Below are positions 1-5,413 of a stretch of 5,413 nucleotides of DNA, piece by piece (the stretch's first letter is position 1; each line of letters begins with the position of its first letter). A model generated the notes under the pieces. The model saw only the letters and a list, made by a program, of their open reading frames with translations, searched no databases and was not told the origin of the DNA. The DNA comes from an uncultured Bacillota bacterium (GTDB lineage Bacteria > Bacillota > Clostridia > Peptostreptococcales > Anaerovoracaceae): NCBI GenBank assembly GCA_902465215.1, contig CABQMM010000109.1, forward strand, positions 1 through 5,413, given 5' to 3'. The position numbers were made by a program, and so were the translations under genes.

Positions 1-2
1 AT

Positions 3-692
3 GTAAGTATTCGCGGCAGGAAAAAGATCTCCGCAATTTTTATTCTGGAATGGTCTGAAGGCATATTGTTGTCACGGAAAAAGGGCATTGTGCCGCTCTC
101 ACTGGGAAACTATATCAGCAAATATGATTGGTGCGTCTTTGCGACGATGATGGCATCCTCTGTTGACGCGAGTTCATCCATGAAGTCGTATCTTGCCGAG
201 CTGGCGGTAAATCTGACACAGGGTGACGCGGAACTGTGCGCACAGTGTATCTTGCAGCACAGTAAGTTCCTGCAAGCACCCTATGCCGTACTGGACGAGC
301 TTATGCGGATGGCTTTTCGCAGTGATGGCTCGGCGTTCTTACTGCTGAAAACGCAGACAGAAGCAAGCCGCTGTATCTGGCAGGCACAAATCAGGATCCT
401 GTATCCGATGCTCGAAGAATACAGAGAACGATTTGTACGGAAATATATTGATGTGATCCGTGTGAAGTGTCCAATCAAATCTCCTTTCGGTGAAGTCTAT
501 AACGATCCTGCCGATGTGGAACTTGGAACGCTGGTTTATATGGCCGGTTGTAGGAGCCTCCAGCTGCTATTGGAGGAAAATACGATATTGAAGGCGTTCC
601 GCGATGCGCGTAATACGCTGTCTCATCTGGGAAGCCTGAACTTCGGCGAAATAGTTATGCTTATGCGCGCGTTTGCGGAAACGGCTGGATAA
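3..692 (+). CDS. C-terminal part of an unrecognised protein (5' end outside window), RNxxxH motif near C-terminus
   Basis: The reading frame is open from base 3 with no stop, giving 229 residues. A TTG at 66 could serve as a start, but the codons before it read as ordinary protein (VSIRGRKKISAIFILEWSEG) and no ribosome binding site precedes it, so I treat this as the end of a longer protein. The visible part is soluble and mostly helical, with no membrane segment or signal peptide. Charged helices occupy roughly residues 60-170. Near the end, a helix reads FRDARNTLSHLGSLNFGEI. Its R-N-x-x-x-H pattern resembles the catalytic motif of HEPN RNase domains, but one short motif does not prove that family. 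I do not recognise the protein. It is followed after 50 bp by the LRR gene in the same direction, which suggests a shared transcript. Confidence is high that this is coding and low on any function. Confidence 0.8.
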   Translation, partial: VSIRGRKKISAIFILEWSEGILLSRKKGIVPLSLGNYISKYDWCVFATMMASSVDASSSMKSYLAELAVNLTQGDAELCAQCILQHSKFLQAPYAVLDELMRMAFRSDGSAFLLLKTQTEASRCIWQAQIRILYPMLEEYRERFVRKYIDVIRVKCPIKSPFGEVYNDPADVELGTLVYMAGCRSLQLLLEENTILKAFRDARNTLSHLGSLNFGEIVMLMRAFAETAG

Positions 693-742
693 ACGGTATG
701 CTGTAGAAAACATATTTATATTTTAATGCATGGAGGTGTCGT

Positions 743-3526
743 ATGGCAAATTTTCGTCCCGGCGCTGAACCCAAAGAGCTCCAGATAAAACTCGATCGCT
801 TATTTGCAAAGCTGAACGAATACTACCCGGACAAGGTTGTAGTTGGTTTGCACAATGATCACAAAAAACTGGGTGAGCGTATAACTGCAATGTACCGGGC
901 ATTGGGCTATCCAGACTATCATTCGTTTTTGGTTGCCTATGGCTACTGTATAGAACAGAAAGCCAGTGGGCGAAAAAAGACAGTTGATCCCCAAAACGTG
1001 ATCGCAGAACTACAGCGCCGCTATCCGGACGGGTCGCCATTCTGGAAACTTAGCGATCTATTCGCAGGAAATCCTGATTTAGCGAAAAACGCAAAAACGC
1101 TGACAAATACTGCACCTGCTGTGTTCGGCATGTCGTTGGCGGATTATTTGCGTTCCATTGGTATCCTTTCCAAATCTGATGGAGAAAAGTTCACGAAAGA
1201 GGAAATTGCAGCAATCGCAGTAGCGAAATCAGCGCACAGTGATGTGCCGAAGATGCCTCCGGATGAGTGTATTGCGGAACTCAAACGTCGCTATCCAAAC
1301 GGCTCACCATTTGGGACAATCGACGAACTGTTTACATCCAACCCTGATTTACTGGCAGGACGCAAGCCGCTGGAAAAAAGCGCATATGCCATGTTTGGGC
1401 AGACGTTGGCACGGTATCTAAAAGAGATCGGGATACTGCGAAAGAGCAGCCATCCGCGGTCAGATGATGATTGCAGAAAGGCTGCTCAGGATCATTGGGA
1501 CACAAAGCGGAATACACTGGTTCTTTCCAAGGACGGAAAAACGGTCATTGGCACTACGTGCCGACGTATATCCGGAGATTTGGTGATACCGGATGGTGTT
1601 GAGACGATTGCACACAGAGCGTTGTATGGGGTGTCATTTTCCGGACTGGTCATCAATAAGGAACTGAAAAGTATGGGCGAAGGGACATTGTTCCATCCAA
1701 ATGGAACGCCGCGATCGCTACAGGTTAGGGTCGCGGAGGGCAATCCTAATATACGCGCAAACGAAGACGCACTATTTTGTCGGCTTCCTGACGGAAAATG
1801 GCGTCTGGAGTATTTCAAAAACACAAAGCTAACGTGCTATAAGGTGCCGAATGATGTGGAAGAAATTCGCAGGGAAGCAATTCTTGCGTGCACGGAACTA
1901 CGGGAACTGCATCTCGGCAGGAACTGCAAAGTATTCGATGAAGCATGGCTTTCCCGAAATCCAATGCCGGTGGTTTATCTGCCGCAAAGCGTTGAGAATG
2001 TATTTCTGCTGCGAGCATCCGAAAGAGATGTGGACTGCGCACCGACAAAGTACACCGTGGACGAAGAGAACAAAACACTTTTTATTGATGAAGACTGCCT
2101 GTACCAAGTGCTTTCAGATGGAACATTCCGTCTCGTGCGCTGCAATTATGGGGGCGACCTAGTCACAGTGTTGGATGGGACAAGCGAGATCGGTCCAGAT
2201 GCATTTGCGTTCTGCGGTGGACCACTCTATGTACGGTTACCGGATTCGCTGCGGATCATTGGCGATGAAGCGTTTTATGCCTCCGGTCTGAAAGAAATTA
2301 AAGTTCCAAAGAGCGTGACGCAAATCCGTGCCCGAGCATTTGCGCAGTGCGAATCGCTGCGTAGTGCCGTTTTGCCAGATGAATTGGAGCGCTTGGATGG
2401 AGATGTTTTTGATGGCGCAGAAATATATGAACCAATGGAGGGCGAGAATGAAGATATTGAGGGAGACGGGTTCTTTAATCTGATCAAAGTGGATTCCTAT
2501 ACGCGCGGCAGTTATCATCTGCAAAACGGAGTACTTTTCTGTGGAGATACTCCAAGCGAGGAACAGAAAAGACCCAACATGCAAATAATCGCGCAAAAGC
2601 TTCGTGCGGTAGGCGGCGCAAACGTGGAGTATGACGCGGCGTCGAACTCTGTTTCTATGGATTTTATGTTAAGGCAAACAGGTACATACAGTTTACGTAT
2701 AGAGAAAACATGGGTGGAAGCATCGTTGGAGTGCCATACCGGCGATGCGGTTCAGTGGCGTCTGGGCGCTGAGGACTGGCTGAGCTGCATTTCATCTACA
2801 GGGAAAGTGATTGGGACACTGGACTGGGATTATTCTGAAGTACTGTTTCCTTATTATGAGCGGCTTTCGTTTTCTGATGGATACATTACCAGTTTAGAGA
2901 AGCCATGGGAACGACGTGGAAATGCAAAATACCCGAAAATCCAAGTGCATCTGTGTATTTACGAGCAAAGACCTGCGCCAGAGGGGAGCGAGACGGCGAT
3001 ATGGCAGCAGTATTCGTATCTTGTGCAGCCAGATGGTGTCGAACTGCTGCGATGGCTCAACCCGAAAAAGGCAGAAAAGCTGGTCATCCCGGACTATATT
3101 GAGGGCAAACCGGTTGTTCGGATTCGCGAATCTTTTTTGGCTGCGTTGCCGTGGCGCAATTCGCCGCAGTATACACTGAAAGAGTTGATTTTGCCGAAAA
3201 CACTTCAGCGAATTGATGCTGGTGCATTTTATGACACACACAACTCATTTGGTTTTTCAGCCAATCGAATCACGTTCCCAGCCAGTCTGAGTTCTATAGA
3301 TCCAGGTTTCCTGAAGGGGGGATTACAAACCCAGATCGAACTTGAGACGGAATGGGTCAATCAAAAAACTGTATTTGAAGTGCCAAAAGGCAGTTACGCT
3401 GCACACTTCCTAAGCTCCTATCAAACGCAACGAAGCGACTACTATAAGCCAAAGTTGGTTTTTACGGAAACAGCAGCGGATATACAGGAAAAGCCTGAAA
3501 AGGAAGACGCAAAGCGTGTAACATGA
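743..3526 (+). CDS. Large cytoplasmic BspA/LRR_5-type leucine-rich-repeat protein with triplicated N-terminal module
   Basis: This 927-residue protein starts at an ATG 6 nt after GGAGG (732-736). It lacks a signal peptide, membrane segment or LPxTG anchor, so it is predicted to be cytoplasmic, whereas classical BspA-like proteins are exported adhesins. Residues about 11-70, 83-142 and 172-232 are three copies of a module; copies 2 and 3 share IAEL-x-RRYP-x-GSPF, LF-x-x-NPDL and a YL-x-x-IGIL ending. LRR_5-type repeats follow, with the recognisable rhythm 'LVIPDGVETIAHRALYG' and 'VPKSVTQIRARAFAQCESL'. They fall in blocks at about 278-310, 366-405, 470-559 and 779-860, and the array closes with VPKGSYAAHFL near 876-890. 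Residues about 590-775 form a non-LRR, beta-rich insert that I do not recognise. LRRs of this class bind proteins or other ligands; the ligand here is unknown. The tail is charged. It is probably co-transcribed with the gene ending at 692. Confidence 0.88.
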   Translation: MANFRPGAEPKELQIKLDRLFAKLNEYYPDKVVVGLHNDHKKLGERITAMYRALGYPDYHSFLVAYGYCIEQKASGRKKTVDPQNVIAELQRRYPDGSPFWKLSDLFAGNPDLAKNAKTLTNTAPAVFGMSLADYLRSIGILSKSDGEKFTKEEIAAIAVAKSAHSDVPKMPPDECIAELKRRYPNGSPFGTIDELFTSNPDLLAGRKPLEKSAYAMFGQTLARYLKEIGILRKSSHPRSDDDCRKAAQDHWDTKRNTLVLSKDGKTVIGTTCRRISGDLVIPDGVETIAHRALYGVSFSGLVINKELKSMGEGTLFHPNGTPRSLQVRVAEGNPNIRANEDALFCRLPDGKWRLEYFKNTKLTCYKVPNDVEEIRREAILACTELRELHLGRNCKVFDEAWLSRNPMPVVYLPQSVENVFLLRASERDVDCAPTKYTVDEENKTLFIDEDCLYQVLSDGTFRLVRCNYGGDLVTVLDGTSEIGPDAFAFCGGPLYVRLPDSLRIIGDEAFYASGLKEIKVPKSVTQIRARAFAQCESLRSAVLPDELERLDGDVFDGAEIYEPMEGENEDIEGDGFFNLIKVDSYTRGSYHLQNGVLFCGDTPSEEQKRPNMQIIAQKLRAVGGANVEYDAASNSVSMDFMLRQTGTYSLRIEKTWVEASLECHTGDAVQWRLGAEDWLSCISSTGKVIGTLDWDYSEVLFPYYERLSFSDGYITSLEKPWERRGNAKYPKIQVHLCIYEQRPAPEGSETAIWQQYSYLVQPDGVELLRWLNPKKAEKLVIPDYIEGKPVVRIRESFLAALPWRNSPQYTLKELILPKTLQRIDAGAFYDTHNSFGFSANRITFPASLSSIDPGFLKGGLQTQIELETEWVNQKTVFEVPKGSYAAHFLSSYQTQRSDYYKPKLVFTETAADIQEKPEKEDAKRVT
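989..1438 (+). repeat. Coding repeat: two clear copies of a ~60-residue module (third, diverged copy upstream)
   Basis: Within the LRR protein, residues 83-142 (989-1168) and 172-232 (1256-1438) align over their whole length with nearly no gaps. Shared blocks are IAEL, RRYP, GSPF, LF, NPDL and IGIL. The linker between them is about 30 residues and charged. A weaker copy is visible at residues about 11-70, with LNEYYPDK in place of RRYPDGSP and YRALGYPDYHSFLVAYGY in place of the C-terminal part. The DNA of copies 2 and 3 has diverged at many third positions, so the duplication is old rather than a recent slippage product. The module's fold and role are unknown; conserved Tyr, Pro and Leu positions suggest a small helical domain. 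Confidence 0.8.
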
Positions 3527-3542
3527 TGCCAGCATCTATGTT
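3520..3542 (+). other. Imperfect hairpin overlapping the stop codon of the LRR gene
   Basis: AACATGATG (3520-3528) pairs with CATC-T-ATGTT (3534-3542), with one bulged T at 3537 and a CCAG loop. The stem contains the TGA stop (3524-3526). Only three T residues follow, so it is not a good intrinsic terminator. It may protect the 3' end or act with another factor, or it may have no role. Confidence 0.35.
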
Positions 3543-3569
3543 TGCCGTACGTCTTCATGCGTGTGAAAA

Positions 3570-3583
3570 CGCGCGAAAGCGCG
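3570..3583 (+). other. Short GC-rich hairpin with GAAA tetraloop
   Basis: CGCGC (3570-3574) pairs perfectly with GCGCG (3579-3583) across a GAAA loop, a stable GNRA tetraloop. It lies in the 77-bp gap between the LRR gene and the next ORF. No T-run follows, so it is not a canonical Rho-independent terminator. Together with the hairpin at 3520-3542 it may mark the 3' end of the first transcription unit, but the sequence alone does not show this. Confidence 0.35.
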
Positions 3584-4117
3584 GAGTCATTGTGCATTAA
3601 ACAGTGAATGCGGAAAACACCATTTTTCATTTGATGACGATTTTTTTGAACGGACCAATAGATGCCTTAGCAAAAAACAGGCATATTTTTGACTGTAGCT
3701 ATACGAAAGAGGAATTGAATGAAATTGTAACCAGACTAGCTGAAGCAATTGAAAAAGAAGGCGATGTCCTGACAAAAACAGTAAATTATAATGTCGACGG
3801 CAAGGCCACTTCTTCATAGACCAACAGATTTTTGCCCCTTCTGGAAAAAAGCCCTTTGTATTGACCGAGATATATGCTGCACTGGATTTGCAAAGCGAGA
3901 AAGCTAAGGCGCGCACCATGCTCTACCGCTTGCAGAAACGCTTTAACAAGAACGGCGTCGGAATGCTGAAAGGGCCCGAGCGGCAGCGCTGTTACCGGCT
4001 CGCATTTGGCGATGAGGTCGAAGCGAAGGAAAAGCGCAAGCATGCTAATGCTGCCGTGGAGCAAAAGTATCCCCAGCTTCTTTTCTGGCTATTTCATACT
4101 ATTTCTGGAAATTTTCC

Positions 4118-4145
4118 TTGCATTCCTTGTGCTTTGTGGTACAAT
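4118..4145 (+). promoter_or_regulatory. Candidate extended -10 promoter for the radical SAM gene
   Basis: TACAAT at 4140-4145 matches the sigma-A -10 consensus at 5 of 6 bases. It is preceded by TG at 4137-4138, giving the extended -10 form TGnTACAAT. A weak -35, TTGCAT at 4118-4123, sits 16 bp upstream. Transcription would start near 4152 and leave a leader of about 130 nt before the ATG at 4280. The -10 overlaps the left arm of the inverted repeat at 4134-4186. The region is T-rich, so a chance match is possible. Confidence 0.45.
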
Positions 4146-4186
4146 CAGATTACAGATTTTTGCTTTTTGCAAAAACTGTACCACAA
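4134..4186 (+). promoter_or_regulatory. Perfect 10-bp inverted repeat enclosing a second hairpin
   Basis: TTGTGGTACA (4134-4143) and TGTACCACAA (4177-4186) are exact reverse complements separated by 33 nt. Inside lies another perfect pair, TTTTTGC (4157-4163) and GCAAAAA (4169-4175), around a TTTTT loop. The left arm overlaps the candidate -10 box, so the repeat could be a paired operator or a folded leader. It is not a terminator in the usual sense because no T-run follows the right arm. The element lies 94-146 bp upstream of the radical SAM start. Confidence 0.5.
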
Positions 4187-4279
4187 CAAGCGTGAGCTGT
4201 CATCAAAGGACTCGATAGCGGCGTCCCTTTTGGACAGTATTATCCTCAAAAGAACACCAAAAAGTTTAAATATAAGGTA

Positions 4280-5353
4280 ATGAGAAAAATGCGATACATA
4301 ATTGAAGATGAAGAATATTGCTTCAAGTCTGCATTTGACACCAAGACGGGTGCCTATGTACGCACAGGCGTGTTAGACGAAAACGGAGCAGATACGGGCG
4401 TTGATCCATTCATGGCCTCCTATCCGCATCTGATCGATGTCGGTATCATGGGGCACTGCATCCACGGGAAAACAGGTCTCTGCGTCAAGGCCGGAATCGG
4501 CTGTTACCAAAGCGGTCTGTTGGTAGAACAGCCGAATATGTCCGTTGAGGATTTTCGCTGGATTGCCGAGCAGGCCAAAGGCCGATGCAATCAGTTTGCC
4601 CTTGGCGGCAGAGGTGATCCGGATCAGCACGAACATTTCGAGGAGATTCTGAAAATATGCCGCGAAAATGTTCTTGTACCGAACTTCACCACATCTGGTT
4701 ATGGCATGACAACCGAAATCGCAAATCTGTGCAAACAGTATTGTGGAGCTGTGGCCGTAAGCTGGTATAGAAGCGAATACACGCTGAATGCGATCCAAAC
4801 ACTTTTAAGCGCAGGGGTCAAAACCAATATTCACTATGTGCTGGGAAAAAACAGCATTGATGAGGCAATCGACAGGCTGAAGCGCAACGCGTTTCCGGAT
4901 GGTATCAACGCTGTTATCTTTCTGCTCCACAAACCTGCTGGGCAGGGATCAAAAAACAACGTGCTTGCATTTGAAGATCCGAGGGTTGCGGAATTTTTTG
5001 CACAGGTTGACATGCCACACCCTTTTAAGGTCGGCATGGATAGCTGCAACGTCCCTGGAGCGATTCACTTTTGCAAAAGGGTCCGGCCGGAGTCGCTGGA
5101 TACCTGCGAAGGAGGAAGGTTCAGCTGCTACATTGGTGCCGATATGGTCATGGTCCCGTGCAGCTTCGATCAGGACAAGCGCTATGCGGTTTCCCTGCGC
5201 GAAATGACGATCACAGAGGCGTGGAACAGCGGGCCCTTTGAGCGATTTCGGGATAAAATGCGCAGTGCCTGCCCTGACTGCGAAAAAAGAGCGCTGTGCA
5301 TGGGCGGCTGCCCGCTTATGCCGGAAATTGTGTTTTGCAACCGCAAAAATTAA
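4280..5353 (+). CDS. Radical SAM/SPASM protein, putative peptide-modifying maturase
   Basis: The 357-residue protein has a radical SAM core and a C-terminal SPASM domain. The likely 4Fe-4S/SAM site is C60, C68 and C75 in GHCIHGKTGLCVKAGIGCYQ, spaced C-x7-C-x6-C instead of the usual C-x3-C-x2-C. A GGE-like SAM-binding motif follows as LGGRGDPDQHE (GG at 109-110). Further barrel strands include NFTTSG (135-140), VAVSWYRS (158-165) and TNIHYVLG (from 182). The SPASM domain is clear: C276 and C294, then C331-x2-C334-x5-C340-x3-C344 and C353, enough for two auxiliary 4Fe-4S clusters. Extra cysteines are C256, C265 and C283. Known SPASM enzymes mostly modify ribosomal peptides or proteins (for example AlbA, PqqE, anSMEs) by radical chemistry in the cytoplasm; the substrate here is inferred, not shown. 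The ATG at 4280 overlaps the preceding TAA (TAATG) but sits only 2 nt after AAGG (4274-4277); the ATG at 4289, 11 nt after AAGG, is an equally good or better start. The next ORF begins 21 bp downstream. Confidence 0.9.
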   Translation: MRKMRYIIEDEEYCFKSAFDTKTGAYVRTGVLDENGADTGVDPFMASYPHLIDVGIMGHCIHGKTGLCVKAGIGCYQSGLLVEQPNMSVEDFRWIAEQAKGRCNQFALGGRGDPDQHEHFEEILKICRENVLVPNFTTSGYGMTTEIANLCKQYCGAVAVSWYRSEYTLNAIQTLLSAGVKTNIHYVLGKNSIDEAIDRLKRNAFPDGINAVIFLLHKPAGQGSKNNVLAFEDPRVAEFFAQVDMPHPFKVGMDSCNVPGAIHFCKRVRPESLDTCEGGRFSCYIGADMVMVPCSFDQDKRYAVSLREMTITEAWNSGPFERFRDKMRSACPDCEKRALCMGGCPLMPEIVFCNRKN

Positions 5354-5361
5354 AATAGATC

Positions 5362-5367
5362 AGGAGG
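5362..5367 (+). promoter_or_regulatory. Strong Shine-Dalgarno AGGAGG for the downstream small ORF
   Basis: AGGAGG sits 7 nt before the ATG at 5375, between the radical SAM stop (5351-5353) and the next start. It is the strongest ribosome binding site in the window and much better than that of the radical SAM gene. This fits a product made in larger amounts than the enzyme, as expected for an enzyme's substrate peptide. It also fixes the start of the truncated ORF. Confidence 0.85.
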
Positions 5368-5374
5368 ATATCCA

Positions 5375-5413
5375 ATGAAAATCAGAACAGATTTTGTCAC
5401 AAATTCGAGCAGC
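5375..5413 (+). CDS. Start of a short ORF, MKIRTDFVTNSSS..., possible substrate of the radical SAM enzyme (3' end outside window)
   Basis: Only 13 codons are visible: ATG followed by KIRTDFVTNSSS, with the Ser run reaching the window edge. The start is supported by AGGAGG at 7 nt and by the 21-bp spacing from the radical SAM stop, so the two are almost certainly co-transcribed. The N-terminus is not a signal peptide: it has two basic residues but no hydrophobic stretch. From memory, Bacillota genomes hold many uncharacterised proteins that begin M-K-x-R-x-DFVTNSSSS, which suggests a conserved recognition or leader segment, but I could not check this. Length, core sequence and function cannot be seen. 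It could be a RiPP precursor or a larger protein sharing this N-terminus. Confidence 0.75.
   Translation, partial: MKIRTDFVTNSSS

Larger units (their letters stand above)
3604..4280 (+). pseudogene. Small unrecognised gene, apparently frameshifted near 3808
   Basis: A frame opening at GTG 3604 (or ATG 3634) runs 71 codons to a stop at 3817-3819. A second frame, one base back, is open from 3792 to a stop at 4278-4280. Joining them near 3807 gives a smooth protein, ...VNYNVDGKA then HFFIDQQIFAPSGKKP..., of about 225 residues. This suggests one ancestral gene that lost one base. The first part has an acidic helix (TKEELNEIVTRLAEAIEK). The second has a basic helical stretch (AKARTMLYRLQKRFNKNGVG) that could be a small nucleic-acid-binding domain, but I do not recognise the family. 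No convincing ribosome binding site precedes either start; the nearest, GGAG at 3583-3586, is 17 nt from the GTG. After about 4080 the DNA is T-rich and the translation is hydrophobic and unlike the earlier part, so the true 3' end is unclear. Alternatives are two separate small genes, or a sequencing error. Confidence 0.5.

Noticed and set aside
66..692. Treating the first gene as starting at TTG 66
   Set aside because: The frame is open to base 3, upstream codons look coding, and there is no ribosome binding site before the TTG.
2237..2596. Minus-strand open frame of 119 codons inside the LRR gene
   Set aside because: It overlaps LRR_5 coding sequence and its composition is that of a reverse-complement shadow.
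3520..3583. Intrinsic terminator after the LRR gene
   Set aside because: Two hairpins are present but neither is followed by a T-run.
3538..3600. 20-codon ORF starting ATG 3538, in frame with the GTG at 3604
   Set aside because: It ends at a stop just before the next start, overlaps two hairpins and has no ribosome binding site; it looks non-coding.
3802..3819. Programmed -1 frameshift in the small gene
   Set aside because: No slippery heptamer or well-placed downstream pseudoknot is visible at the junction; decay or sequencing error is simpler.
4006..4218. Open frame with a hydrophobic, membrane-like stretch (FSGYFILFLEIFLAFLVL)
   Set aside because: The hydrophobicity comes from T-rich DNA around the promoter and hairpin region; there is no RBS and its first half is out of frame with the better-supported ORF.
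4373..4798. Minus-strand open frame of 141 codons inside the radical SAM gene
   Set aside because: It is antisense to a clearly conserved coding region and has no recognisable domain or ribosome binding site; it is a shadow frame.
1..5413. CRISPR array, tRNA or rRNA gene, insertion sequence ends
   Set aside because: No evenly spaced direct repeats, no tRNA-like cloverleaf, and no transposase or terminal repeats were seen.

Overview
The window looks like chromosomal or accessory DNA from a Bacillota (Firmicutes) host, most likely a gut-type Clostridia/Oscillospiraceae lineage. This is inferred from strong AGGAGG-type ribosome binding sites, moderate GC with AT-rich intergenic gaps, a BspA-type leucine-rich-repeat protein, and a radical SAM/SPASM enzyme followed by a short ORF starting MKIRTDFVTNSSS. 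It is not a proven taxonomic call. Every gene I can support is on the + strand.

Layout: (1) Positions 3-692 hold the C-terminal 229 residues of a protein whose start lies before the window. It ends in a helical segment with an RNxxxH motif. (2) Positions 743-3526 encode a 927-residue protein with no signal peptide. It has three copies of an approximately 60-residue N-terminal module, then blocks of BspA/LRR_5-type leucine-rich repeats interrupted by a non-LRR beta-rich region. It lies 50 bp behind gene 1 with its own good RBS, so the two are probably one transcription unit. (3) Positions 3527-3603 form a short gap with two hairpins. (4) Positions 3604-4280 carry a small unrecognised gene that appears broken by a frameshift near 3808. 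Its 3' part runs into T-rich DNA carrying an extended -10 promoter candidate and a perfect 10-bp inverted repeat enclosing a smaller hairpin. (5) Positions 4280-5353 encode a radical SAM/SPASM protein of about 357 residues with an unusual Cys spacing (C-x7-C-x6-C) and a well-formed SPASM domain. (6) 21 bp later, behind AGGAGG, a short ORF starts and runs off the window end after 13 codons.

The most interesting part is 4118-5413. It has the layout of a peptide-maturation (RiPP) cassette: its own promoter candidate, a structured leader, a radical SAM/SPASM maturase, and a tightly coupled downstream ORF that could be its substrate. The substrate's core lies outside the window, so this remains a hypothesis. 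The first two genes may form a separate unit with unknown function.
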